Below, one piece after another: positions 36,077-44,614 of a stretch of 64,000 nt of DNA. The notes under the pieces are model-generated. The model was given only the letters and a program-made list of their open reading frames with translations. It did not search any database and was not told where the DNA came from. How positions within the stretch are numbered: the first letter of the stretch is position 1; each line of letters starts with the position of its first letter. The position numbers were made by a program, and so were the translations under genes. Location of the stretch: contig NZ_JAUFPR010000002.1 of assembly GCF_030409325.1 (NCBI RefSeq), positions 1,240,001 to 1,304,000 on the forward strand, in the 5' to 3' direction. This DNA comes from Mucilaginibacter aquaedulcis (GTDB lineage: Bacteria; Bacteroidota; Bacteroidia; Sphingobacteriales; Sphingobacteriaceae).

Positions 36077-36586
36077 TTGAATACATTACAAAAGATCGGT
36101 TTTGGGGGTAGTTGCCATTGGTGCACCGAAGCTATTTTTTTGTCGATCAAAGGCGTTTTGAGTGTTGATCAGGGTTGGATATCTCCCAAAAATGAGGAGG
36201 CGTTTTCTGAGGCAGTAATAGTTGAGTTCGATTCGCGCATTGTTTCATTAAATGCACTTGTAGGTATTCATCTGCATACCCACAGTTGCACTTCTACACA
36301 CAGCATGAGATCGAAATATCGGTCGGCTGTATACCTGATGGATAATGCACAAGAACTCCCGGTTTTAAATGCCATTCAAGAGTATCAACATGACTTTAAA
36401 GCCCCAATAATTACCGAAGTAGTTATGTTTGGAGATTTCAGGATCAATTCACAAAATTACCTGAACTATTACTTTAAAGATCCTGAAAAGCCTTTTTGTG
36501 AAAACATAGTTAATCCTAAATTACGGGAACTAATAGCACGATACGGCAACTTAGTGGATAAAGAAAAGGTTGCCCATCTGTTGTAG
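36077..36586 (+). CDS. msrA: Peptide methionine sulfoxide reductase MsrA (divergent, TTG start)
   Basis: This 169-residue protein matches MsrA along its length: catalytic region GFGGSCHWCTEAIFLSIKGV (Cys13, Glu18), then THSCTSTHSMRSKYRSAVY and FYFKDPEKPFCENIVNPKL-like ends. MsrA reduces methionine S-sulfoxide in damaged proteins. Where most enzymes read GCFWC, this one has SCHWC, with His in place of the usual Phe next to the catalytic Cys. The frame opens after a TAA at 36062 and contains no early ATG, so the start is most likely the TTG at 36077. No signal peptide is present. Confidence 0.8.
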   Translation: MNTLQKIGFGGSCHWCTEAIFLSIKGVLSVDQGWISPKNEEAFSEAVIVEFDSRIVSLNALVGIHLHTHSCTSTHSMRSKYRSAVYLMDNAQELPVLNAIQEYQHDFKAPIITEVVMFGDFRINSQNYLNYYFKDPEKPFCENIVNPKLRELIARYGNLVDKEKVAHLL

Positions 36587-36599
36587 ATGAGCAACCTTT
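36565..36599 (-). terminator. Terminator of the 11-gene SusCD operon, nested in the 3' end of msrA
   Basis: A long inverted repeat has arms AAAGGTTGC and GCAACCTTT, plus an inner CATCT/AGATG stem. On the minus strand it is followed by a T-rich run (TTTTCTTT), which fits an intrinsic terminator for the leftward operon. It also covers the msrA stop codon and may act in both directions. Confidence 0.65.
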
Positions 36600-36675
36600 A
36601 CAGGCACAGTTTTCGCGCCGTGCTATTTGCTTTATTTAAAAGCAGATCATTTTGCCTAATTTCTCAAACTAAATT

Positions 36676-37503
36676 TCATGGTTGTTTCTTATTAACTGTC
36701 CATTCTGCCATCTGAAAATCCCGGCTGCCGTTATTTGCCTTTATGCTTATCCTGTAAAATTTATAAGCCACATTATTGTTAAAATGATATATAATTCGTT
36801 GAAAACGATTTGCAAAAGTTTCATTGTTTTTACTGTGCAAATCTATCCATCGTATCCCGTCTTCTGATCCTTGCAATACCCAGCTTTTGGGATCGCGGTC
36901 TGGTGAATCATTTGCCGATGTCATTGTGTAGGCACCTGCCACTACCGCCGATTTAAGCTCAAATTTCATAACCAGATCACCTGAAAAACCCGACTGAAAA
37001 AACTTAGTATTGGAATCGCCATCAACTACCTTTAATGAGCCCTCATTTGCTGTAGGGCCACCACCATTATCGCGCGAAACGGTGAAAGTGCCGCCTATAG
37101 TAGCGAAATAGCTTTCGCCAACCTTGGTTCTGTCGAAATGCGGATCGGCTACGTTTAAAATTATTTCGCGCGCCGCTGAATAACCTTGCGAATTTCTGGC
37201 TGTTAATGTTACATGATACATGCCGTCAAAAGCGTACCTGTGTTTTGGCGCTTTTTCTGCAGAAGTACTATCATCGCCAAATTGCCATAGTATATCCTGG
37301 TAGTTGGTTGAGGTGCTGGTAAATTGATAACTTAAAAAATCTACACTATCTGTACGCACAGCTGTGAATCCCGCGGTTGGTTTTGGCACATCCGGTTCAA
37401 CCTGAGTTACCGGTTTATCTTTTTTACAGCCTGCAAATAGTATGGCAACTGTTGCAAATACGGCTATAATGACTAATTTATTTCTCATGTATTTAGTTTT
37501 CAT
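36676..37503 (-). CDS. PKD and discoidin-like domain lipoprotein
   Basis: This 275-residue lipoprotein has lipobox LFAGC (Cys26). A PKD-like beta-sandwich (about 42-120) carries DILWQFGDDSTSAEKAPKHR and FDGMYHVTLTARNSQGYSA. A C-terminal F5/8 (discoidin)-like domain (about 125-275) carries VSRDNGGGPTANEGSLKVVD and DRDPKSWVLQGSEDG. The last domain is clearly similar to the end of the protein at 48912-50021. It is probably a surface-exposed binding subunit of the SusCD complex, comparable in position to SusE/SusF. It is the last gene of the operon. Confidence 0.8.
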   Translation of the reverse strand: MKTKYMRNKLVIIAVFATVAILFAGCKKDKPVTQVEPDVPKPTAGFTAVRTDSVDFLSYQFTSTSTNYQDILWQFGDDSTSAEKAPKHRYAFDGMYHVTLTARNSQGYSAAREIILNVADPHFDRTKVGESYFATIGGTFTVSRDNGGGPTANEGSLKVVDGDSNTKFFQSGFSGDLVMKFELKSAVVAGAYTMTSANDSPDRDPKSWVLQGSEDGIRWIDLHSKNNETFANRFQRIIYHFNNNVAYKFYRISIKANNGSRDFQMAEWTVNKKQP

Positions 37504-37523
37504 TTAACGGTAAGCAAATTGAT

Positions 37524-38963
37524 TTATGGGGCAGGGAATAACTGACTTTGCGGTATTATACGCCGCCCATTAATATTGGCTGATGGTACCTCAAAGGTTA
37601 ACCTTGCCCGTTGCCCGCCAACATTTTCCCGATGATCAGCCTCTATTTTGTAACGTTTCCCTCGTTCAAGGAAAATTTTGGCTGTACGGCTGTCTTTATC
37701 CCATTCGGTAGTAAAATCATTAATAATAGCTTTCCCATCTATATACAATCTTGAACCATCGTCCCATTCATTTTGCCAGAACACGTATTCGCCCCGCACA
37801 GGTGCAAGAAACTCGCCTGTCCAGCGGGTTGAAAAATTATCATGGCTTATCTTAGGTATCGCGGCTTGCCAAACCCCATCATTTGGCCAATCAATAGTAG
37901 GCTCTATTTGTACCAGATCAGGCTTTCTGCCATCAAAATCCAATTGCTGATTGTTTGAAAAATATTCTGCTTTTAGGCCTGTGCCGTTACCGGTTATGTA
38001 TGAGTTATTATCGAGGTTTACCTCAGGCTGCACCAAAACAATCAATTTACTATTTGTAGGATGCAGGATATGCTTTGTGGTACTAACCAAACTTACTGCA
38101 AAGCCAAAGCGTTTATTAGCAGTGATGTTTGCATCAAAAACGGGCCAGCCTATAGATAAACGTATTTGCGCGGTACTCGTATTTGAATTTACCCTGATCA
38201 ATGTATCCATAGTAAACTGATCAGGCTTAAGTGCAATAACATTATCGGGCAATACTTTACTGTTTACAAGAGTTGCAACAGTATCCATATTTAATTTCAC
38301 TTTAACATTAAATGCGCCTGCGGGTACACCTGCCAGATTTATGGTTAATGGAATGGTAACACCGGCCGGGTTTGTAGTATAATTTTTTTGATAATCTACA
38401 TTAAGTATCCCACCACCGTTCAAGAGCGATATATAATGAATATCACTTTCCTTTACCAGAGCCTTGGTATCAAGCACTACCAGGATATTTGACTGTGCTC
38501 CCTTTATCTGATTACCCTTGCCGGGATCTGTAAGTTTAAATGCAAAAGCTATGTTTTTACCGTAGTTAGCCTCAATGGTCGATAATCTTACAGCAGCCAC
38601 AGATGTTGCAGTATCGGCCCCATATAAAACATTGATAACACTTGTATAATCAATTGCACTTGCAGGTAATATTACCGTATTTTTTAATGTTCCGTTATTA
38701 ATGAGCTTATTTACAGTATCATTATTAAGTGTTATCCCTACCTGAAAAGCTTTTGTTGCTGGGCCGGATAATGATATTTTAAATGGAACTTTAATAGTTT
38801 CATTGTTGGCGGTTATCCCCCCGGTATTAGCCCCCGCACCGGATATGTCCCTATCTGTGTTTTTAATTAAGCTCAGATCATCAAGGTTATTTTGCCTGCA
38901 GGCTCCTGCTATCAAAATGAATAGCCCGATAATTAAACCGTACCTGTATTTTTTCATCATCAT
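37524..38963 (-). CDS. DUF1735-like / PA14 domain lipoprotein
   Basis: This 479-residue lipoprotein has lipobox IAGAC (Cys22). Two repeated DUF1735-like beta-domains (about 50-180 and 190-320) share NNDTVNKLINNGTL-type and MDTVATLVNSKVLPDN-type motifs. A C-terminal PA14-like domain (about 330-479) carries GTGLKAEYFSNNQQLDFDGR and DDGSRLYIDGKAIIN. PA14 domains bind glycans in yeast adhesins and some glycosidases. It probably binds a polysaccharide at the cell surface together with the SusCD pair. It lies 26 bases after the DUF4983-type gene. Confidence 0.82.
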   Translation of the reverse strand: MMMKKYRYGLIIGLFILIAGACRQNNLDDLSLIKNTDRDISGAGANTGGITANNETIKVPFKISLSGPATKAFQVGITLNNDTVNKLINNGTLKNTVILPASAIDYTSVINVLYGADTATSVAAVRLSTIEANYGKNIAFAFKLTDPGKGNQIKGAQSNILVVLDTKALVKESDIHYISLLNGGGILNVDYQKNYTTNPAGVTIPLTINLAGVPAGAFNVKVKLNMDTVATLVNSKVLPDNVIALKPDQFTMDTLIRVNSNTSTAQIRLSIGWPVFDANITANKRFGFAVSLVSTTKHILHPTNSKLIVLVQPEVNLDNNSYITGNGTGLKAEYFSNNQQLDFDGRKPDLVQIEPTIDWPNDGVWQAAIPKISHDNFSTRWTGEFLAPVRGEYVFWQNEWDDGSRLYIDGKAIINDFTTEWDKDSRTAKIFLERGKRYKIEADHRENVGGQRARLTFEVPSANINGRRIIPQSQLFPAP

Positions 38964-38989
38964 ATAAATTAGTTTATAATGGTTAATTT

Positions 38990-40684
38990 TTATTGATCAA
39001 GCCAAACACGGCCATCAAGGCCCCAGGATTGCCTGTTGGGTATTCTGAACCAGTTTATTATTTGTGCCGGAATATCTGCAGTTTGGGGTACAAATGTGGC
39101 AAGTGCCTCTGTTGGCGGTGGGCAGATCAGGTCATTAAAATCTTCCCAGTTAAAATTTCCTTTTAACTGAAAGTCACGGGCCTGGGGTCCAATATCCCTG
39201 ATTTTATCACCCTGTCCATCGGTACCGGGCCAATATGCGGCCAGGAAAGAGTAATAAGGATGCCCCTCGGTTATAGAAGTTTCGCAGGCATAATTACCGA
39301 TCACGGCATCGGGTACGTCAACTTTAAAAAACCTGATATCGCTTACATACACATCGGGCGTACCATGCCCGGTACCATTTAAGTACCCCAATTTAAGCGG
39401 ACTATTGTTACTGAAGCTGCCTGATGTAGTTACTTCCAGTTCGTTGTTAAAAATCCCATCAGTATAGGTTCTGATGTATCGCTTGCCCGCACGTATCTCA
39501 CATTTGGCGGTTAGGGTTTGCCACCGGCCTTTTTGCAGGTCGCCGCCGCGGCATTGCCTGAAGTCGTTATCATTGGTTCCCCTCATTTCAAAATACCAGT
39601 AAGAATCTTCCAAATAAATTACCCAACCTACGCCAGGGTGACCACTTGACCATTCTTTTCTTTTACCCAAAATGCTTGGCCAAAAAAACTTGTCTTCGTT
39701 TTTTTTAACTTTTAACTCAATGGTGAATTTAGTGGTGTCATCCAGGTTAAAAATATCAGCAGTATCTATCTGTGCTCTTACACTTGAATCTTTAAAACGT
39801 ATTGTACGCCCCAGGTATCTGTTACCGGTAAATGGCTTGGCTAATATTCGTTGCCTGTATTTGGGGTTATAATAAATGGTAAACGTATTTGCAGAAGTAT
39901 TACTGAAAACCGTATTGTCATTTTGATTAGCAGGAATATCAAACTTACCTCCACCGCTTGAGGCTATTACAACCAACCAGTCTTCCTTGTCAAAATTTTT
40001 CCTTTTTTTCAGCGCGTCAATAATTTCACCTACGTAGCCGTCAAATTTTTCAATCGAAGCTTTATACTGAGCGCGGGAATTATCATAGCCATACCTGGCA
40101 CCGGCTTCGTCAATATCATTAAAATGCCCCAGGATCAATTGCGCCGTATCTGTATTTAAATTGTTTACAAGCGCAGCTTTGATCTGTTCATCTGTATCAA
40201 ACGATTGGTTTATAGCAGCGCTTTGCGTTAGCTTATCTTTAAAAATAGCCGAGGATGAAAAAGATACGATCTTAGCGTTCGGTTTCTCCTCTTTAATACG
40301 CTGAAAAAATACAGGATAGGTTTCCAGGTTGTTGCCCGCAAAATCATCAGATAATACCTTGTGTTTATCTTTTTTAACACCTGTAAGCATGTTGGCCCAA
40401 TTGCTCACATCTCGAGTTGAATCCGGATCGCTCAGTGCCACCCAGCTATAAATTGAATTGGGCAACAGGGCTTTAATATTGGGTATATTGGCACTGTTGA
40501 CTGATGCGCCCCTTGCACCGTCAACAATCAGGTATAGCACCTTGCGGTCACCAAACTGCGCTTTGGCAGTGTCTGTATAATCTTTATTGGGCAGGGTGCG
40601 CACAAAATCCTTATTACATGATATTGCCGCTGCGGCCAAAGCAAAAATGACAGAAAAAATTATTCCTTTATATCTATTCCACAT
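38990..40684 (-). CDS. Alkaline-phosphatase-fold / LamG (DUF4983-like) lipoprotein
   Basis: This 564-residue lipoprotein has lipobox AAISC (Cys23). Residues 45-290 resemble the alkaline phosphatase superfamily (VLYLIVDGARG, STRDVSNWANMLTGVKKDKH, LILGHFNDIDEAG), but the usual metal and nucleophile residues look incomplete. Residues about 300-460 form a LamG-like jelly roll with FTIELKVKKNEDKFFWPSIL and WYFEMRGTNDNDFR. The C-terminal part matches DUF4983 as I recall it. It is probably a non-enzymatic binding protein of the SusCD system, although weak hydrolase activity cannot be excluded. Confidence 0.7.
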   Translation of the reverse strand: MWNRYKGIIFSVIFALAAAAISCNKDFVRTLPNKDYTDTAKAQFGDRKVLYLIVDGARGASVNSANIPNIKALLPNSIYSWVALSDPDSTRDVSNWANMLTGVKKDKHKVLSDDFAGNNLETYPVFFQRIKEEKPNAKIVSFSSSAIFKDKLTQSAAINQSFDTDEQIKAALVNNLNTDTAQLILGHFNDIDEAGARYGYDNSRAQYKASIEKFDGYVGEIIDALKKRKNFDKEDWLVVIASSGGGKFDIPANQNDNTVFSNTSANTFTIYYNPKYRQRILAKPFTGNRYLGRTIRFKDSSVRAQIDTADIFNLDDTTKFTIELKVKKNEDKFFWPSILGKRKEWSSGHPGVGWVIYLEDSYWYFEMRGTNDNDFRQCRGGDLQKGRWQTLTAKCEIRAGKRYIRTYTDGIFNNELEVTTSGSFSNNSPLKLGYLNGTGHGTPDVYVSDIRFFKVDVPDAVIGNYACETSITEGHPYYSFLAAYWPGTDGQGDKIRDIGPQARDFQLKGNFNWEDFNDLICPPPTEALATFVPQTADIPAQIINWFRIPNRQSWGLDGRVWLDQ

Positions 40685-40713
40685 CTCTTTTTTAGGTTAT
40701 GGGTTTCTTAAAT

Positions 40714-42324
40714 TTATTCGATAGTTACACGTATGATATTATTGACCGGCGTATTATCAAACTGATAAATTCCACCTATCAGCAATAATGCCCGTTTCCC
40801 ATCGGCAGATCTGGTTTCTATAATATCTGATAAAACTCCTGAAAATGGGCCCGTTGTATTGTAATTCCCCGCGAGCTCACCTTTGGTGTTGAGCACCATA
40901 AAACCATTACGGGTAACCTGATTATACTTCTTAAAGCTTCCGGTAACTACTATGAGGCCATCATCAAGCTGGCGGGCAAAACCGGGATAACCTCCTTCAA
41001 ATACATTGGCTGTAAAAGATTGGTCAAGGCTCCCATCTGTATTCAACAAAGCCATACTTATGGCCTGCTTTCCGTCATATGTTCTGAATATCCCCGTTAG
41101 GAGATATTTTTTGGTTACCGTATTGTATGTTAAAGAGGAGATGCCATTGTCAGTACCCACACCTGTCTTAAACGATTCATCAATTGTACCATCCGGGTTT
41201 AAGCGAATAAGCCGACCGGCAGCTTTTTGATCAAAAGTGGTAAAATTCCCGAACACCACTAATTTTTCAAACTGATCGGCATCTGTATGCATGTATGAGT
41301 CAATGGGTCCGTTTGCAGATGGTTGCCCTTTGTTTGTTGCAACATTAAACCGATAGGTTTTATCAAGTGATCCATCCTGGTTTAAACGAATTATCTGTCT
41401 TGCCTCTGTACTGTCAAGTATCACTGTATCACGGCTAAAATCATGATTATGCCCGGTATAAACCCGGCTCACATAATATCTGAAGTTCCCAGTGGCCAGA
41501 ATCTTGTTCTGTTGTTTATAAATCTTACTTATAAAATCATTGGTTCCCCCATTAAACTTTGGAAAATACTTGGTAGTATCGGTTTGTGATGGCCTTCTGT
41601 ACGTTTTTATACCAACTGTATCAACGCTTCCATCAACGCCTAAACTGGTAATATTGCTAATATTTTCGGTGCGTTGATTATAGCCGCTAAAGCCTCCTGC
41701 TATAATATACTTTCCACCAAGTTCTATAACCCTTGATAATCCTCCATTTGCAGCTTTACCTGTTCTGAATGTGCGGTCAAGTTCGCCATCAGCCGATGTT
41801 CTGACAATCCTGTTAAGGGGAGCTATTATTCCTTTATTATCATAATTGGTAAACCAGCCAAGTACCAGGTTGCGGCCATCGGCAAGTGAATATACTTGGT
41901 TCACAGAGTTATTGGCACCTGCTGTGGCTCTGAAAGAAGGGTCAATCTTGATTAGGCCATCTACCTTAAATACCGGGCCAATCACTAACTGATCGTCAAT
42001 GGCAATAGAGGTGATGCCTGTGCTGCCAAAAGGCGGCACTTTAACTTTAATGGTTGATTCTGTTACTTCGGTAACCTGCCCTGCCTCACCATTGAACATA
42101 AACTTTATTTTATCCTTAAAAGGCATTAACCCGGTAGCCTTAAAAGTCACTTCGGTACCAACTGCTCCTGTTGATGGAGTAGGCAACGCATCTTTACTAA
42201 GAGTAATACCTAAGGGCGGTTTTCCATCTCCGTAGGGATCAGAAAACACTGTTTTATCCTTTTTACATGCCTCCATTGATAATAATGCAAAGGCAAACAA
42301 TATGCTGTAAATAATTCTTCTCAT
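40714..42324 (-). CDS. DUF5008-like lipoprotein with IPT/TIG and Delta60 beta-propeller repeats
   Basis: This 536-residue lipoprotein has lipobox SMEAC (Cys20). An IPT/TIG immunoglobulin-like domain (about 40-115) carries FKATGLMPFKDKIKFMFNGE. A propeller of DUF5122/Delta60-type repeats (about 125-530) follows, with units ending SADGELDRTF, NQDGSLDKTY, NPDGTIDESF and NTDGSLDQSF. These repeated blades often form a ligand-binding propeller. The DUF5008 label is from memory. It is encoded 3 bases after the fasciclin gene, inside the SusCD operon. Confidence 0.78.
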   Translation of the reverse strand: MRRIIYSILFAFALLSMEACKKDKTVFSDPYGDGKPPLGITLSKDALPTPSTGAVGTEVTFKATGLMPFKDKIKFMFNGEAGQVTEVTESTIKVKVPPFGSTGITSIAIDDQLVIGPVFKVDGLIKIDPSFRATAGANNSVNQVYSLADGRNLVLGWFTNYDNKGIIAPLNRIVRTSADGELDRTFRTGKAANGGLSRVIELGGKYIIAGGFSGYNQRTENISNITSLGVDGSVDTVGIKTYRRPSQTDTTKYFPKFNGGTNDFISKIYKQQNKILATGNFRYYVSRVYTGHNHDFSRDTVILDSTEARQIIRLNQDGSLDKTYRFNVATNKGQPSANGPIDSYMHTDADQFEKLVVFGNFTTFDQKAAGRLIRLNPDGTIDESFKTGVGTDNGISSLTYNTVTKKYLLTGIFRTYDGKQAISMALLNTDGSLDQSFTANVFEGGYPGFARQLDDGLIVVTGSFKKYNQVTRNGFMVLNTKGELAGNYNTTGPFSGVLSDIIETRSADGKRALLLIGGIYQFDNTPVNNIIRVTIE

Positions 42325-42327
42325 AGT

Positions 42328-43050
42328 TTAATTGGATTGATGGAGGCCAGCGAAATAGATCTCTTCATAAAAATCACTTTCATTAAAGCCAAAGTATGCA
42401 GCGTTATATTGCAGCGTGTGCACTATTCCATTTTTAGGCTTGATGTCTGAAGATGATATCAGGTTGCGGAAAACAGCGTTTTCTGCATTATTGATATCAT
42501 ATATAAAACCAATAACCAGTGTACGCGGGCCAATGTATTTCACATTATTGGCGTCTCCATATATTACCCCAATGTTCATTACATCATTGCTGTAAGAATA
42601 ATATAGAGCACCGGGATACTGGTTTTGCAGTGTGAGGTCTATCTGCGGATAATCTTTGAGCCGGTTGACGCCCTTGAACATGTACCGCTGCAAATATTTT
42701 TTCCATATGGTTGAATCAATGTCTGACAGCTTTTTTACCGTATCGCGCCCGACATCAAACAAAAACTTATTTAATGAGCCGACGGTTTTATTGTTACCGA
42801 TGGTTCTTTTAATTACATCATCATCAGGAGCAAAAAAGGTAAAGTCACTTTTGCGAAATGTTTCTTCCATCCCGGCCAGCTTTACTATTTGAGCAATGGT
42901 ATCAAATGGTACGGCTTTATCCTGCAAATACTGCAGCATATCGCCCGGATAATCAGCATTGGCCTTACCTCCATCTTTATAATACTCATCCCGTTTACAG
43001 CTGTTTAATACCAGCAATAAACCGGCAAAAACTATAATTATATATTTCAT
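42328..43050 (-). CDS. Fasciclin (FAS1) domain lipoprotein
   Basis: This 240-residue lipoprotein has lipobox VLNSC (Cys18). A fasciclin-like domain follows, with GDMLQYLQDK, an early KSDFTFFAPDDDVIKRTIGN motif and a late VHTLQYNAAYFG strand. FAS1 domains mediate adhesion or ligand contact. In Bacteroidota such genes are often found beside SusC/SusD pairs. A second fasciclin gene in the same operon (48912-50021) carries an added discoidin-like domain. Confidence 0.85.
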   Translation of the reverse strand: MKYIIIVFAGLLLVLNSCKRDEYYKDGGKANADYPGDMLQYLQDKAVPFDTIAQIVKLAGMEETFRKSDFTFFAPDDDVIKRTIGNNKTVGSLNKFLFDVGRDTVKKLSDIDSTIWKKYLQRYMFKGVNRLKDYPQIDLTLQNQYPGALYYSYSNDVMNIGVIYGDANNVKYIGPRTLVIGFIYDINNAENAVFRNLISSSDIKPKNGIVHTLQYNAAYFGFNESDFYEEIYFAGLHQSN

Positions 43051-43079
43051 GTGTTTTATTATTAATTTTTCGGAATAGG

Positions 43080-44609
43080 TTAATTACCGCCGTTTACCCA
43101 ATACATATTCAAGGTCATGAACGGGTTATTGGCAAGCGCGTTGCCATTGAGCGGCCATGTCCAGGCGCCACGGTTAAACTTATCTAAAGTGAGTACGTTG
43201 TATGACCATTCGCTGTTCATGATCCTGCGGGTACGTACAAGGTCAAAATAGTGGTGCCCCTCTCCCATCAACTCGCGCGATCTTTCCAGGAAGATAAAGT
43301 CTTTAAGGTCCTGCCCTCCTCCGCCTGTGTAACGGGTAGCCTCGGCCCTGTCCCTAACTTTGTTAACCATGGCAATGGCGGCATCGTCCTGCCCAAGTTC
43401 TGCCATGGCCTCGGCGCATAGTAATATTTCGCCGGCATACCTGAATATCATGAACGTATTGTCAGGATTTGCGTCTTCTTCACCTGTTGCAAAGGCATTT
43501 TGCGCAAACTTGAGCATCATGAACTTTCCGTTATCGGCATAAATATCCTGGTTAAACCAAATGGAAACCCGTTTATCGGCAGTACCAGGATAAAGTTTTT
43601 GCATGTACTCGCCCCTATAATAGGCAAAGCTTATCCGGTGAGTATACTCGGGTCTTTTGTAAGGATAGTGCAAAAACATATCGCCTATTGGTGCAATGTT
43701 GGCGTTCTGATCGCCATAGTTAATACTGCGATAAAACTCAAAAAGGCTTTCGTCCGATCGTCCTTTTATTACCGTTGCCCACTCAGTTAGCGGTAATAAT
43801 CTGTAGGCATTACTCTTCACTAATTCCTGCCCCAGATCAGCTGTTTCCTGGTAATATTTAGTTGCATTGGGTTTATCAAAGCCGGCATTCCACATGTTCA
43901 TGTTCATGATGAGCGCGATGAGGCTGCCTTTGGTTGCCCTTACACCTTTTAACGCGGGGTCGGTATAATTCCAGGGTAAGCCATCTTTGTATTTCTTAAG
44001 ATCGGTAATGCATTTATTTAAAACCGACACCATGTTTTCGCGTGGTAAAGCTGTAGAGTGAAATGCATCTGTATAATAAGGCACATCTCCATAAAGCCTA
44101 ACCATGTAGAAGTATGCCAATGAACGTATGAAAGCTGCTTCCCCTTCAAATTGCCTTTTCTCCGTTTCTGTTACACCGGGTACACCTGTTTCCAGTTTTG
44201 AGATCAGGATATTGGCGCTTTGTATCACCTGGTAATAACCCGTCCAATCGGTAATTAAGGCAAAATTGTAGAAATTCCAGGGTGGGTTTCCGTTGATCAA
44301 AGTAATCAGATCATTGTGGCCAAGTACTTCAACAAACGCGCGGGCCGGCCCAAGATCAGACTGGGCCTCGTGCATTACTTCGCCAGAGCGATATTCGCCG
44401 GTTGCGCCAATAAAGTGCGTTTCGTTAATTTTCCCGAAGAAGGTTCTTGACATGTCATAGATATTGGCCACAACATCATCTTTTGACTGGTAAAAGTTGT
44501 TGCCGGTCAACTTATCTATGGGTTGAACATTTAAAAATTTCTTACAGGAAGGTAAACATAAACTTACTGCCGCTGCTAAAATGTATATAACACTTTTTTT
44601 CATGATCAT
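43080..44609 (-). CDS. SusD/RagB-type outer-membrane lipoprotein (second pair)
   Basis: This 509-residue lipoprotein has lipobox CLPSC (Cys22), a FLNVQPIDKLTGNNFYQS start, helical repeats (AAFIRSLAYFYMVRLYGDVP, YAGEILLCAEAMAELGQDDA) and a SusD-like ending ALANNPFMTLNMYW. It forms the ligand-binding lid of the SusC barrel encoded 5 bases upstream. The C-terminal region RELMGEGHHYFDLVRTRRI is a typical family signature. The FAS1 lipoprotein gene follows 29 bases later. Confidence 0.93.
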   Translation of the reverse strand: MIMKKSVIYILAAAVSLCLPSCKKFLNVQPIDKLTGNNFYQSKDDVVANIYDMSRTFFGKINETHFIGATGEYRSGEVMHEAQSDLGPARAFVEVLGHNDLITLINGNPPWNFYNFALITDWTGYYQVIQSANILISKLETGVPGVTETEKRQFEGEAAFIRSLAYFYMVRLYGDVPYYTDAFHSTALPRENMVSVLNKCITDLKKYKDGLPWNYTDPALKGVRATKGSLIALIMNMNMWNAGFDKPNATKYYQETADLGQELVKSNAYRLLPLTEWATVIKGRSDESLFEFYRSINYGDQNANIAPIGDMFLHYPYKRPEYTHRISFAYYRGEYMQKLYPGTADKRVSIWFNQDIYADNGKFMMLKFAQNAFATGEEDANPDNTFMIFRYAGEILLCAEAMAELGQDDAAIAMVNKVRDRAEATRYTGGGGQDLKDFIFLERSRELMGEGHHYFDLVRTRRIMNSEWSYNVLTLDKFNRGAWTWPLNGNALANNPFMTLNMYWVNGGN

Positions 44610-44614
44610 GAGTT

